From Stieleria magnilauensis (GTDB taxonomy: Bacteria > Planctomycetota > Planctomycetia > Pirellulales > Pirellulaceae), in assembly GCA_007753675.1 (NCBI GenBank), contig CP036432.1:1152394-1216393 (forward strand): a stretch of 64,000 bases of DNA, read 5' to 3'. Below are positions 36,614 through 47,100 of the stretch, in pieces; within the stretch, counting starts at the first letter, position 1, and each line of letters begins with the position of its first letter. Made by a program: the position numbers and the translations under genes. The notes below the pieces were generated by a model. That model ran no database searches. It was not told the DNA's origin and saw only the letters and a program-made list of their open reading frames with translations.

Positions 36614-37415
36614 TTCAACTGTTAACACCCTGCTGACGGCGACCATCCTGTGCGTCGTCTGCTCGCTGGTCGTCAGCGTTGCCGCTGTCGGACTCAAGGG
36701 CAAGCAGGAAGAAAATAAGATGCTCGATCGCCAGAAGAACATTCTGGATGCCGCTGGGCTGTCGATCGGCGAATACGGTAAACCGGCCAGCGAGCTTTCC
36801 AAGGCGCAGATCGAAGAGCTGTACGCCTGGGTCAGCGAAGAGCTGGTCGATTTGGAAACCGGCCAGATCGTCAAGGACATGGATCCCGCCGATTACGACC
36901 CGCGCGAAGCGGCGGACAAGGTCGACACGAGCACCGAGATCGGCGAAGTGCCGTACGATCCAGGTGTCAGTCGCCGCGAGAAGGTGGCGAAAGTTTACTT
37001 CGTCACCAAGCCCGGCACCGATGGCTTTCAACAAGTCGTGTTGCCGGTCTACGGTAAGGGCCTGTGGTCGACGCTTTACGGATACCTGGCACTTAAGGGC
37101 GACCTGGAAACGATCCAAGGGTTGACGTTTTACGAACACGCCGAGACGCCCGGATTGGGTGGCGAAGTCGACAACCCGGCGTGGAAGGCTCAATGGGAAG
37201 ACCAGAAGCTGTACGACGAAAACGGGCAGCCGGCCGCCTTGGTCTACAAAGGCACCGCGCCTCCGGGAAACCCTTACGCGGTCGATGGATTGTCCGGAGC
37301 GACCATTACCAGCCGGGGCGTGACGAATCTGTTGCGTTACTGGGCCAGCGAGGATGGATACGGACCATTCTTGTCACAACTGAAGAACGGCAAGTCGAAG
37401 ACATCGGGGTCCTGA
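36600..37415 (+). CDS. nqrC: Na+-translocating NADH:quinone reductase subunit C
   Basis: 271 residues. Start ATG 36600 lies behind CGGAGGA within the end of nqrB and gives [22 protein letters not shown] with one N-terminal span. The covalent FMN site is [12 protein letters not shown] with acceptor Thr235, the substrate motif of ApbE. The soluble domain faces the periplasm. Overlap with nqrB and a 3-base gap to nqrD indicate one operon. Confidence 0.97.
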   Translation: MSQRDSTVNTLLTATILCVVCSLVVSVAAVGLKGKQEENKMLDRQKNILDAAGLSIGEYGKPASELSKAQIEELYAWVSEELVDLETGQIVKDMDPADYDPREAADKVDTSTEIGEVPYDPGVSRREKVAKVYFVTKPGTDGFQQVVLPVYGKGLWSTLYGYLALKGDLETIQGLTFYEHAETPGLGGEVDNPAWKAQWEDQKLYDENGQPAALVYKGTAPPGNPYAVDGLSGATITSRGVTNLLRYWASEDGYGPFLSQLKNGKSKTSGS

Positions 37416-37418
37416 GAG

Positions 37419-38045
37419 ATGGCTGAAAGAACTACAAAATCTGTGATCGTCGATCCGCTGGTCGACAACAACCCGATCGCCTTGCAAATCCTCGGGATCT
37501 GTAGTGCGTTGGCGGTGACGACCAAGATGGAAACATCGATCGTGATGGCCGTTGCCGTGATCGCCGTGACGGCGTTCAGCAACCTGGCCGTCAGTGCGAT
37601 CCGCTCCTACATCCCCAGCAGCATCCGGATCATCGTCCAGATGACCGTGATCGCCTCGCTGGTGATCGTCGTCGACCAATTCCTGAAAGCTTACTTCTTC
37701 GACATCAGCAAGCAGCTTTCGGTGTTCGTCGGCTTGATCATCACCAACTGTATTGTGATGGGTCGCGCCGAAGGATTTGCGATGAAGAACGGCCCTTGGC
37801 TGAGCTTCTGGGACGGGATCGGCAACGGACTCGGCTATGGCCTGGTGTTGTTGTTCGTCGCGTTCTTCCGCGAACTGTTCGGCAGCGGAACCTTGATGGG
37901 CTACGTCATCCTGCCGCTGGACCGCAACGGCGGCTGGTACAACCCCAACAACTTGATGCTGTTGCCACCGAGTGCTTTTTTCTTGATCGGCTTCCTGATT
38001 TGGTTGATCCGAGCATACAAACCGGAACAAATCGAAGAGTCCTGA
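37419..38045 (+). CDS. nqrD: Na+-translocating NADH:quinone reductase subunit D
   Basis: 208 residues with six membrane spans, RnfE/NqrD family. [24 protein letters not shown] and [19 protein letters not shown] are family signatures; the TNC Cys is a ligand of the iron centre shared between NqrD and NqrE. Ribosome site GAGAG precedes the ATG, 3 bases from nqrC. Confidence 0.97.
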   Translation: MAERTTKSVIVDPLVDNNPIALQILGICSALAVTTKMETSIVMAVAVIAVTAFSNLAVSAIRSYIPSSIRIIVQMTVIASLVIVVDQFLKAYFFDISKQLSVFVGLIITNCIVMGRAEGFAMKNGPWLSFWDGIGNGLGYGLVLLFVAFFRELFGSGTLMGYVILPLDRNGGWYNPNNLMLLPPSAFFLIGFLIWLIRAYKPEQIEES

Positions 38046-38055
38046 GGATAGAACC

Positions 38056-38703
38056 ATGTCAGAAATCATCGAAACCCATCTCAGCATCCTGCTGAAAGCC
38101 GTCTTCGTCGAAAACCTCGCGTTGGCGTTTTTCCTCGGGATGTGCACGTTCCTTGCGATCAGCAAGAACGTCAAAACGGCGATCGGGCTCGGCATCGCCG
38201 TGATCGTGATCGAAGCGATCACGGTGCCGGCCAACCAGTTCATTTACGCCTGGTTCCTCAAGAAAGGGGCTTTGACGTGGGCGGAGGGATTCCTTCCTGT
38301 TTCGCCCGGTTACTTCGCGACCGTTGACCTGACCTTCCTCGGGTTCATCAGTTACATCGGCGTGATCGCCGCCATGGTTCAAATCCTGGAAATGTTCTTG
38401 GACAAGTTTTTCCCCGCGCTTTACAACACGCTGGGGATCTTCCTGCCGCTGATCACGGTGAACTGTGCCATCTTGGGTGCGTCGCTGTTCATGCAAGAAC
38501 GCAACTATTCGTTCGCCGAGTCGTGCACCTACGGCTTGGGCTGCGGGATCGGTTGGGCGCTCGCCATCGCGGCGCTGGCCGGCATTCGAGAAAAGATGAA
38601 ATACAGTGATGTCCCCCCGCCGCTTCGCGGTTTAGGAATCACGTTCATCACCGTCGGGCTGATGGCGCTCGCATTCATGTCGTTTAGCGGAATCCAGCTC
38701 TAA
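38056..38703 (+). CDS. nqrE: Na+-translocating NADH:quinone reductase subunit E
   Basis: 215 residues, six spans, RnfA/NqrE family. [21 protein letters not shown] and [19 protein letters not shown] are the two half-repeat signatures, with Cys residues expected to help bind the membrane [2Fe-2S] centre with NqrD. TGAGGA lies before the ATG. Operon position matches other nqr loci. Confidence 0.97.
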   Translation: MSEIIETHLSILLKAVFVENLALAFFLGMCTFLAISKNVKTAIGLGIAVIVIEAITVPANQFIYAWFLKKGALTWAEGFLPVSPGYFATVDLTFLGFISYIGVIAAMVQILEMFLDKFFPALYNTLGIFLPLITVNCAILGASLFMQERNYSFAESCTYGLGCGIGWALAIAALAGIREKMKYSDVPPPLRGLGITFITVGLMALAFMSFSGIQL

Positions 38704-38778
38704 CGCGGCTGTTGTCCGTTCAGCGAAAGCAACTTTGACCAGACGATACTCAGAAACCTCAAATCAAATCGATCCGAT

Positions 38779-39999
38779 ATGGGCACCGTAATCCTTGGCA
38801 TCGCAATGTTCACCCTGGTCGTGGTGGCGTTGGTGGTCTTGATCTTAGGCGCGAAAGCGCAACTTGTTGCGTCAGGCCCCGTAAAGATCATGATCAATGA
38901 CCAAAAAGAGATCGAAGTACCCGCCGGCGGAAAGCTGTTGGGCGCCCTCGCCGATGCCGGCGTGTTCGTCTCCAGTGCCTGCGGCGGCGGCGGAACCTGT
39001 GCCCAGTGCAAGGTCAAGGTTCACGAGGGCGGCGGCGAAATCCTGGCGACCGAAAAAGACCACATCTCCAAGAAAGCGGCTCGCGAAGGCGAACGTCTCT
39101 CTTGCCAAGTGGCCGTCAAACAGGACATGAACGTCGAAGTTCCCGCCGAAGCGTTCGACACCAAAAAATGGGATTGCACGGTCCGTAGCAACCACAACGT
39201 GGCCACCTTCATCAAAGAGTTCGTGCTGGAACTGCCCGAAGGCGAAGACGTCAATTTCAAGGCCGGTGGTTACATTCAAATCGAATGCCCGCCGCACGTC
39301 GTCAACTACAAAGACTACGATATCGAAGAAGAGTACCACGAAGACTGGGACAAGTACGACATCTGGCGATTCGTGTCGAAGGTCGATGAGCCGGTGATTC
39401 GTGCCTACTCGATGGCGAACTATCCGGGCGAAAAAGGCATCATCATGCTGAACGTTCGCGTCGCCACCCCGCCGCCGAGAAATCCGGAACTGCCGCCGGG
39501 GAAAATGAGTAGCTGGATCTTCAGCCTGAAGCCCGGTGACAAAGCCACCATCAGCGGTCCCTACGGAGAATTCTTCATCAAGGACACCGACGCCGAGATG
39601 GTCTACATCGGCGGTGGTGCCGGGATGGCTCCGCTGCGGAGTCACATCTTTGAACTGTTCAAACGGCAAAAGACGGATCGCAAGGTCAGCTACTGGTACG
39701 GGGGCCGAAGTCTGCGTGAATTGTTCTACATCGATCACTTCCGCGACATCGAAAAGGACTTCCCGAATTTCAAGTTCAACATCGCTCTTTCCGATCCCTT
39801 GCCCGAAGACAACTGGGACGGCTATCAAGGGTTCATCCACCAGGTGCTGCTGGACAACTACCTGAGCAAGCATCCGGCTCCCGAAGACATCGAGTACTAC
39901 ATCTGTGGACCGCCGATGATGAACCAGGCCGTGTTCCGCATGCTGGACGATTTGGGTGTCGAACCGGAAAATATCGCCTACGATGACTTCGGCGGCTGA
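38779..39999 (+). CDS. nqrF: Na+-translocating NADH:quinone reductase subunit F (NADH entry)
   Basis: 406 residues. One N-terminal span ([21 protein letters not shown]) is followed by a plant-type ferredoxin domain with [2Fe-2S] ligands Cys68, Cys74, Cys77 and Cys109, then an FAD domain ([13 protein letters not shown], the RxYS motif) and an NADH domain ([26 protein letters not shown]). It accepts electrons from NADH and passes them FAD to Fe-S to the membrane subunits. Confidence 0.97.
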   Translation: MGTVILGIAMFTLVVVALVVLILGAKAQLVASGPVKIMINDQKEIEVPAGGKLLGALADAGVFVSSACGGGGTCAQCKVKVHEGGGEILATEKDHISKKAAREGERLSCQVAVKQDMNVEVPAEAFDTKKWDCTVRSNHNVATFIKEFVLELPEGEDVNFKAGGYIQIECPPHVVNYKDYDIEEEYHEDWDKYDIWRFVSKVDEPVIRAYSMANYPGEKGIIMLNVRVATPPPRNPELPPGKMSSWIFSLKPGDKATISGPYGEFFIKDTDAEMVYIGGGAGMAPLRSHIFELFKRQKTDRKVSYWYGGRSLRELFYIDHFRDIEKDFPNFKFNIALSDPLPEDNWDGYQGFIHQVLLDNYLSKHPAPEDIEYYICGPPMMNQAVFRMLDDLGVEPENIAYDDFGG

Positions 40000-40055
40000 T
40001 CTCGATTGAGACGATGGAGTCGGCACGGTCCATTCCCCAACGATCGGTAACAACC

Positions 40056-41384
40056 ATGATGATCCAACAAACGCGACGAGCATTGCTGCTGGTCGCGTTT
40101 CTTTTGTTTCCCCTGACAGGTTTCAGCACGTCCCCGGCGAGCGCCCAGGACGAATCGGCTCCGCGAACCATTCGCGAGTACCGCGGCAAGACGATGGGCA
40201 CGTCGTACATGGTCAAAGTCGCCGGTGCGGGGGCGCTGGACGACCAGACGCTGCGGTTCGCCATCGATGCCGAACTGAGACGCGTCAACGACCAGATGTC
40301 GACCTATTTGAAATCGTCGGAGATCAGCAAATTCAATCAGTCGACGAGCACCGACTGGTTTGACGTCAGCATCGAATTCGCCCAAGTCGTCGCGGCGGCT
40401 CAATCGATCGCCGAGAAGACGGACGGCGCGTTTGACATCACGGTTGCGCCGTTGGTCAATGCATGGAACTTTGGTCCCACGGAACGTTCGTCGGCGGTTC
40501 CCGACCCGGACACGATCAAATCACTGATGGCGACGGTCGGCTACAAGAAGTTGGAAGTTCGAACCGATCCCCCCAGCGTGCGAAAGCTGATTCCCGAGCT
40601 GCAGATCGATCTCTCGTCGATCGCCAAGGGGCACGGTGTCGATCGAGTGGTCGACAAACTGGACGAACTCGGCGCGCACGACGTGTTTGTCGAAATCGGT
40701 GGCGAGGTGCGGACCAGCGGCGACAAGCCCGGCGGCGCCTGGAAGGTCGGTATCCAATTGCCCGATGCCGCCAAGGACACCGTGATGATCGCCCATCCGA
40801 TGTTGCGGAATGAACCGGCCGGCAACGCGATGGCGACGTCGGGAGACTACCGCAACGTGTATGTCGTCGACGGCAAACGGTATTCGCACACCATCGATCC
40901 GCGGACCGGTTCCCCCGTGGAACACGACCTCGCATCGGTGACCGTCATCGCCAAGAGCTGCATGGAGGCCGATGGCTGGGCGACCGCCCTGAATGTGCTG
41001 GGACCGGAACCTGCCTTGGCGATCGCGACACAAAACGACCTTCATGCCTTGCTCGTCTCGCGCAGCGGGGCGAAGGAGTATCAAATGGTGGGCACCGGAA
41101 TTTTGGCTCAGTACGCCCAGGCGGCGCCCGATGCGGCGGAAACCACCAGTTGGTTGGCGGCACTGGTACCGATCGCCATCCTGACCTTCGGCGTGTTTTC
41201 CATTCTGCTGTTCGCGATGGCGATCGGAGTCGTTTTCGGTCGGCGATCGATCAGCGGTTCCTGCGGCGGATTGGCCAACAAGACCAACGAAGACGGCAGC
41301 ACCAGTTGCTCCCTGTGCAGCAATCCCTCCGACGCCTGCAAGGAACTGCGTGAAAAGATGGACTCCAAGCAATCCACGATGTAG
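40056..41384 (+). CDS. ApbE flavin transferase fused to an NqrM-like domain
   Basis: 442 residues. After a signal segment (ALLLVAFLLFPLTGFSTSPASA), residues about 45-350 are ApbE, which attaches FMN to Thr in SGAT sites of NqrB and NqrC: GKTMGTSYMVKV, IDLSSIAKGHGVDRVV, FVEIGGEVRTSGDKPGG, YSHTIDPRTGSPVEHD and the Mg site CMEADGWATALNVLG. Residues about 363-442 add a span (IAILTFGVFSILLFAMAIGVVF) and GRRSISGSCGGLANKT plus SCSLCSNPSDACKE, the four-Cys pattern of NqrM (DUF539), which helps insert the NqrD/E iron centre. Last gene of the nqr operon. Start is ATG 40056; 40059 is equally possible. The domain order would place the NqrM Cys cluster in the cytoplasm. Confidence 0.9.
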   Translation: MMIQQTRRALLLVAFLLFPLTGFSTSPASAQDESAPRTIREYRGKTMGTSYMVKVAGAGALDDQTLRFAIDAELRRVNDQMSTYLKSSEISKFNQSTSTDWFDVSIEFAQVVAAAQSIAEKTDGAFDITVAPLVNAWNFGPTERSSAVPDPDTIKSLMATVGYKKLEVRTDPPSVRKLIPELQIDLSSIAKGHGVDRVVDKLDELGAHDVFVEIGGEVRTSGDKPGGAWKVGIQLPDAAKDTVMIAHPMLRNEPAGNAMATSGDYRNVYVVDGKRYSHTIDPRTGSPVEHDLASVTVIAKSCMEADGWATALNVLGPEPALAIATQNDLHALLVSRSGAKEYQMVGTGILAQYAQAAPDAAETTSWLAALVPIAILTFGVFSILLFAMAIGVVFGRRSISGSCGGLANKTNEDGSTSCSLCSNPSDACKELREKMDSKQSTM

Positions 41385-41389
41385 CGACA

Positions 41390-41447
41390 AGTGGCGTAAG
41401 CTTCCAGCTTGCGTCGTCGGAATCGCAAGCTGGAAGCTTACGCCACT
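41390..41447. repeat. 24-base inverted repeat, dispersed family B copy 1
   Basis: Left arm 41390-41413 (begins AGTGGCGTAAGCTTCCAGCT) and right arm 41424-41447 are perfect inverse copies, 10-base loop. It starts 5 bases after the apbE-nqrM stop and could terminate the nqr transcript. A second copy lies at 58830-58918. Confidence 0.9.
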
Positions 41448-41515
41448 CTTTCGAACCGGATTCTTCTTCCCGTCTGTCGCTCGTCGTCCGCCGCACCTTG
41501 GTTATCGGGTAGGCG

Positions 41516-41658
41516 GTAGTGGACGAGGCGACGAGTCCTTGCCTTTCGGGTAGTGGACGAGGCGACGAGTCCTTGCCTTTCGGGTAGGCGGTAGTGGACG
41601 AGGCGACGAGTCCTCTGTAGTTGGCATCTCGGCACGGACTCGTCGCCTTGTCCACGAC
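41516..41658. repeat. Dispersed repeat family A, three direct and one inverted copy
   Basis: A 23-base unit beginning GTAGTGGACGAGGCGACGAG lies at 41516-41538, 41550-41572 and 41591-41613; a diverged inverse copy lies at 41636-41658. Spacers contain TTGCCTTTCGGGTA. Same family at 53582-53689. Confidence 0.9.
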
Positions 41659-41691
41659 CCGAAATCAACGCAATGTTGCCAGACGCGAAGT

Positions 41692-41736
41692 GTGAGCGAG
41701 GGACGCCGCGCGGCGCCTTGCTAACGCGTGCGGGCT
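41692..41736 (-). repeat. Dispersed repeat, family D copy 2
   Basis: Bases 41716-41736 are an exact inverse copy of 21415-21435; the flanking GC palindrome and GAGCGAGGG are also shared in part. It abuts the stop of the HAD gene. Confidence 0.8.
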
Positions 41737-41751
41737 TCAATCGACAGGCCG

Positions 41752-42462
41752 CTAACGCAACAGCTGCCACAACCGCTGGTCCAGCAACGATTCGGCGACC
41801 AACATCGCGCCGCTAAAATCCTGCTCGCGCGTGTGTTCGTTGGGGATCGCAACGACGTTTGCGCCCGCGGCGACGCCCGCCGCGCAGCCGTTGCCGCTGT
41901 CTTCGAGCACCAGCATCTGTTGCGGCTGAAGCTGAAAGTTTTCGGCCGCGGTCAGGTACATCTCGGGGTGCGGTTTGCCTTGGCGGACGTCGTCGCCGGT
42001 CAACACAAAGGTGAGTGATTGCCGCCAGTGCAGTTCGGCGAAGATCACGTCCACCCACTTTCGGCGACTGCTAGTGGTCAATGCAAACGGGACGCCACTG
42101 CGTTGAAGGTGATCGATCCACTCTTCCAATCCCGGCATTGGCCGCAGCAGGCCCGGCAACAGTTCCCCGTACAATTGGTCCGATTCGGCCAGCAATTCCT
42201 CCGCGGAATCGTCCAGTGCGTGGTAATCGATCATTTGTTGGACGGCTGCCGTACCGATCCGCCCCATCATCCGTGCCTGCAGGGCCGCACTGTAGCGGTG
42301 TCCGCGACGTTGTAAAATCGTGTCGCCGACTTGCCAATAAATTCGTTCGGTATCGAACAGCAATCCGTCCATGTCCAGGGCGACTCCCGCCACCGCGGGA
42401 ATCGGCTCGCTATCATCTCGCTGGGGGATCGGTTCAAATACTCGGTGTGGCGGTGTCGCCAT
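41752..42462 (-). CDS. HAD-superfamily phosphatase (subfamily IA, beta-phosphoglucomutase-like)
   Basis: 236 residues. HAD motifs: I VALDMDGLLFDTE, II ALTTSSRRKW, III GKPHPEMY, IV MLVLEDSGNGCAAG. The helical cap between motifs I and II is of the IA type, as in beta-phosphoglucomutase and small sugar-phosphate phosphatases. ATG 42462 gives a 28-residue lead; the longer upstream frame is antisense to the next gene. It diverges from the DUF3754 gene with about 30 bases between starts. The substrate is not identifiable. Confidence 0.92.
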   Translation of the reverse strand: MATPPHRVFEPIPQRDDSEPIPAVAGVALDMDGLLFDTERIYWQVGDTILQRRGHRYSAALQARMMGRIGTAAVQQMIDYHALDDSAEELLAESDQLYGELLPGLLRPMPGLEEWIDHLQRSGVPFALTTSSRRKWVDVIFAELHWRQSLTFVLTGDDVRQGKPHPEMYLTAAENFQLQPQQMLVLEDSGNGCAAGVAAGANVVAIPNEHTREQDFSGAMLVAESLLDQRLWQLLR

Positions 42463-42493
42463 TTCTGTCCCTTTTCGCTTTTGCGCAATTGCC

Positions 42494-43786
42494 GTGTCTG
42501 GATCGGTCGACCGAATTCTTACCAACTGGTCCATCGACGGAACAGGCCCGCTGACGCGTGGGATCAGCGAAGTCAGTACGTCGGGGTGGATCGATGAAGA
42601 CGCGGCGCATTGGTCGATCGAACCCTTTTTGCCGATCGAAACGCAGACCTTGGTCGAATACCTGAGCAACCGGGTGGAGAAATCCGCCGGACTGGATCCA
42701 GCGGGACGCGAGGCCTTTCAATCCGCGGTCCAACAGATCAGTGAGCACGTGGCGGCGAAGACGTCGCAGTACCATGCGCAATTTTCGGATCGGTACCACG
42801 CGGTGGATCCGGACAGCGATTGCAAGATCCCGATTGATCTGCAAAGCGAGCAGGTCGTCGACCACTCCCAGCGGCTGATGGCGTTGTGTGATCAAATCTT
42901 AGCCGATGCCGCCTACCAGAAGCTGAGCCAAGAGGAGATCGAGAAATGCGTCGGGGTTTCGAGTCATTGGGGTGTCCCGATGAGTGCGAATTTCGGCCTC
43001 TTTCAACAACTGGCCGTCTATGCTCGAGGGGACATCATCGGGCGGCGATGCAAACGGCGTCTGCAAAATCTGTATCGCATGGAGATGGTCGATGTTGCCA
43101 TCTATCAACGGCTCGTCGTGCTCTTTCAACTGGCCGAAGACCACGAACGCGGCGAGATGCTGGCCGCCGGACAGTTCCATCTGCGGATCTTTAAAAACAT
43201 TCCCAAACAGGACGTGGACATGTTGTTGCCGGGCACGCAAGTTCGGCTCAGCAAACTGGATCGCGTCAAGGTGATCGCGCCCAGCCTGGGTGGATGGCTA
43301 TTGTCACTGCAAAAGATCTCGCGGTTCGTGTTGGTGACACTTGCGTTGGCCGCGTACTACTCCACCGCCCTGGTCATCGGTTTAATCCTCGCCGGGATCG
43401 GCTATTGTGTCAAAAGCTTTTTCAGCTACTTCCAAACCAAGAACCGTTATCTGTTGGATCTGACACGGAACCTCTACTTCCAAAAGCTGGATACCAACGC
43501 CGGCGCCGCGTTTCAAATCATTCAACAAGCCGGCCGCCAATCGACCAACGAAGCCTCGCTGGCGTACTATGCGCTGGCGACCGAACCCGAACCGGTCAGC
43601 CGGCGCAGACTGAGACGCAAGTGCGAGCGATTGATCCGCGAGGCGATCGAAGTCGAAATTGATTTCCGGGTCGACCGGGCGCTCGAAACACTCTTGCAAC
43701 TCGGTCTGGTAACAGAAGCCGTCGACAACAAGCTAAGCCTTGCCGCCGCGCCGAGCCGGGAGGGGGAAGGTGGGGTGGCAGAATGA
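42494..43786 (+). CDS. DUF3754 (TMEM143-like) membrane protein
   Basis: About 430 residues. HWSIEPFLPIETQTLVEYLSNR near the start matches the DUF3754 N-terminal motif (E-x-F-IP-). A middle helical region is followed by KLDRVKVIAPSLGGWLLSL and two close spans (VLVTLALAAYYSTALVIGLILAGIGYCVKSFF), then a TKNRYLLDLTRNLYFQKLDTNAGA motif typical of the family. The start is uncertain; GTG 42494 is chosen, since earlier starts overlap the HAD gene. The stop codon and last residues fall inside a dispersed repeat (family C). The function is unknown; eukaryotic relatives are mitochondrial. Confidence 0.82.
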   Translation: MSGSVDRILTNWSIDGTGPLTRGISEVSTSGWIDEDAAHWSIEPFLPIETQTLVEYLSNRVEKSAGLDPAGREAFQSAVQQISEHVAAKTSQYHAQFSDRYHAVDPDSDCKIPIDLQSEQVVDHSQRLMALCDQILADAAYQKLSQEEIEKCVGVSSHWGVPMSANFGLFQQLAVYARGDIIGRRCKRRLQNLYRMEMVDVAIYQRLVVLFQLAEDHERGEMLAAGQFHLRIFKNIPKQDVDMLLPGTQVRLSKLDRVKVIAPSLGGWLLSLQKISRFVLVTLALAAYYSTALVIGLILAGIGYCVKSFFSYFQTKNRYLLDLTRNLYFQKLDTNAGAAFQIIQQAGRQSTNEASLAYYALATEPEPVSRRRLRRKCERLIREAIEVEIDFRVDRALETLLQLGLVTEAVDNKLSLAAAPSREGEGGVAE

Positions 43787-44090
43787 TACGGGGCAGAATG
43801 ATGGCGTAGCAAAACGATGGGGGCAGAACGATGGGGGCAGAACGATGGGAAGGCGGAATGATGGGAAGGCGGAATGATGGGAAGGCGGAATGATGGGAAG
43901 GCGGAATGATGGGAAGGCGGAATGATGGGAAGGCGGAATGATGGGAAGGCGGAATGATGGGAAGGCAGAATGATGGGAAGGCAGAATGATGGGAAGGCAG
44001 AATGATCAGGCAAATACATCGATCCCCCCTTTCTCCATCATTCTGCCATCCCCTTTTCATTGTTTTGCCCCCATCGTTTTGCCCATTCGC
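43777..44090. repeat. Family C repeat block with a 16-base minisatellite
   Basis: Starts with a 27-base element (43777-43803) that recurs exactly at 57057-57083. About 43845-44006 is a tandem array of the 16-base unit ATGATGGGAAGGCGGA, roughly ten copies with a GGCAGA variant at the end. An inverse counterpart CATCATTCTGCC with CCCCATCGTTTTGCCC follows at 44036-44082, so the block can form a large stem. It lies between the convergent DUF3754 and giant genes. Confidence 0.9.
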
Positions 44091-44155
44091 TCGGCATGAG
44101 GAAGAAAGAATAAGCGGCAATGCGACCACAATCAGCGGTCCCTTCCGCCCGCCCC

Positions 44156-47100
44156 TTACTGCCCGCTCCCAAATCCGATCGGTCGATTGGCGCGCCGATG
44201 CTCATTGGCAAGCGACTCTTGAGCCGACCCGCGGTAGACGGCATTGAATTCGTACCGGTCGTCGTAGGCGGACCAAGGATGCAGGGATTGATAATGGGTT
44301 TCCCCTGGGGACATCGGCCGGCTGCTAATGCCGTCACCTGCGGCCGAAAACATCTCCACCGCGCACCCAATTTCCTCAAACTCCGCGCGGACCTCTTCCC
44401 CGCGATGGACGCCCCAGAATTGAATCATCCAGTTGCCGCCCATGTCAGCCGTGACAGAGGCACTGTCGATTCGATCTCCATCGGAGCCGTAAAGTGTTGC
44501 GATGATCCTGGCCCCCGGACGCGCGGTACCCGAAAAAATCGGGTCTGTGGCCAGATCGGGCACCACTTGGCTGAGCAATCGATTGGTGAACACCGACGAT
44601 TCACTTTCGTACCGTCGGGCAACATCAAACGGGTTGCTGAAGTTGTTGAAACCGTCAAACGTAAAGTACGTCAGCGACGTCGGCGTTGGATCGTTGAAGC
44701 CGCCGGTGTCGCCCGGTGCGTTGGGGTTGTGACTGCCCGGATCGCTGCCAGAGTCCGACCAATCGGTCACACGACGAATCGTTTGGTTGGATTGATTCAA
44801 CACGGGACGGCCCGCCGCATCGACGGGCATGCCCGCCGCCATCGCCTGATTGACCAAGTCCACGTTGGCTTGACCGGGTATCGGTTTGACGCGCACCACC
44901 AGTTGCACCAAGATCTGCTCGCCCGGCGCCAGACGCCCGCTGCTGCCGTCAAACATGTTTTGTGACGGGGCGTCAGCGTATCCGGGCTGCAGGTTCGGAT
45001 CGACCGTTGCGGAACTTGCAATGATGGTGGGCTCGGTGACCACGGAGTCAAAGTTGTCTCCAAATTGGGATTGGACATCGTCGAGCAGTTCGATGTTTTG
45101 CAAATAAACCGTGCCGGTGTTTTCGACCATGATTTGGATCGTCACCAGCGATGACATCCCAACCCGTTGCACGTGCGTGACGCGTTTGGCGACGCCGATT
45201 TCCACGAATTCCAACGACACCGGATCGTCGGGGTCATTGTCATCGTCGCTATGGTCATCGGGGTTGGCCGGATTACCATCGACGTTGGTCGGATCGGTGG
45301 GGTCGTCCGATCGGTCCCAGACCATTTGACCCGTCGCCGGATCCTTCGCCGCGACGAGGGCTTGGGTTTCGAAATCGCCATTGGCGTCATCGCGGACCGA
45401 ATCGAGCCTGCGACCAGGACCATCGGGATCGACTTCGATCGTGAGCCGGATCACCAGGAACTGGCCGGAATCCAATCGCCCCGATTCAGCGGCGTCGATC
45501 AGCGACGTCCCGGTTCCCTGCCCGGAGTATTCGGCATTCAATTTCGGAACGTCGCTGGCATCACCGTCTACCACGGACGGTGCCGAGACGATTCCGACAA
45601 AGGCGCCGCCCAGATGGTCTCGCAGGTCCTCCACCAACACCAGCTCCTCGAGGGGAGTCGAGCCGTTGTTGTCGATGCGGATTTGATAGGTCACGTCGTA
45701 GTTGCCCGACACCCCGCTAGCCGACGGGATGGGCGATCCGATGATCTGCTTGGTCAGGCTAAGCATTGGAATCCGGTGGATGTTCGGATCGTCGGGCTCA
45801 TTGTCGGCAATCGGATCCAGTTCAACATTCGTCGGACGATCCGGGTCATCACTCAAGTCGACGGCGGTTAACCCAGAAACCTCGCCGACACCGCTCGCCT
45901 GGGCTTGAGCGATCATGGAGCCATTGTCGACCGAGATGCCTGGTGCGTCTGGATCGACTTCCACCGTGAATCGAATCGTCACGGATTCGCCTTGCAGCAT
46001 GCGATTGAAGACGCCGGCAGAGTTGTCGACGATCGAGGGATTGATCGAGGTCCCGTCGTAGGCGGTGTTTAACGTCAGGGGGCGGTCTGCTGTCGTGTGG
46101 ATCACCGCCGGCGGGACTACCACGTCGATGAATCCGTTCCCGAACAGGGTCGAGAAATCTTCGTCGATCGCGATCCGTGTCAATGGATCATTGCCGGTGC
46201 TGGTGATCGTCAACTCGTAGGTGATGTCAACATTGCCGGTGGCTCCCGACGCGGCCGGCGTGGTTGCGACGGTTGCTTGGGTGAGCTCCACCAACGGATG
46301 GGTGATCGTGGATGTATCGCGGGCGTCTGCCACGTAATCGTCTTGCCCGGTGTGGCCGCCATCGCCGTCGCGTTCGCTGTTGTCTCCGCTGAAAACACTG
46401 TCCGGCAACGACGTCCAATGGACGACCGCATCATTCTGGACCGTGTTGGTGATCGCGGCCAGATTGTCGGTGACGCGGACGTCGTACCGGATCGTGGCGG
46501 TTTGTCCGACAGGAAGCGAGTCCAGTCGTAACGCCACTGACCCCGAATCGGAGCCGTCAAATTCCACGCCCGCTCCCGTGACCGTCACCCCCAGCAACTC
46601 CATTCCGGCGGGAAGTGTGTCCAAAAAGCTGAGGTCGTGAGCGGTCGCATTGCTGCCAGCGTTGTGGCTGATCGTCGTCGTGTAGCGGATCACTTGATTC
46701 AGGGAAGGCGTGTGATCGCTGACGGTGACGGCAAGAGCGAGCTGAGGTTCGTGGACGGTGACAGAACCGGCTGACACCGGCGGGGTGGTTTTCAGCGTCC
46801 CACGGTGGTTGTAGGTCAGCGTCGCCGATTCGTCCAAGATCGTTGCGCCCGAGACGGGGTGGGATGCGTTGGACGGAACATTGGAAACGCGCGCCGTGTA
46901 GGTCAGCACGATCGATTCGGTGACGCCGTTGTCGGTGTCGAAATTGGTGACGTCGCCCAAGTCGAACGTCAACGTTTGGGCGCCGGTTCGGCCGTCACCG
47001 GAGATCGCTGGCGAAAACGTCGCGGTGGTCCAGGTGAGGCCGGCGGAGTGGATGACCGAATCGAGCGAAACAAACTCTAGTCCCAAATCCATTGTGTCCG

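Noticed and set aside
38872-40083. 403-codon open frame on the minus strand
   Set aside because: It is antisense to nqrF; no domain is recognisable in it.
41516-41658. Possible CRISPR array
   Set aside because: Spacers are short and made of the same repeated sequence, orientation is mixed, and there are no cas genes.
43804-44006. Possible CRISPR array in the minisatellite
   Set aside because: The units are contiguous, with no unique spacers.
43567-44129. Open frames encoding repeats such as HHSAFPSFRLPIIPPS
   Set aside because: They come from translation of the 16-base minisatellite, whose three frames all stay open; not a real protein.
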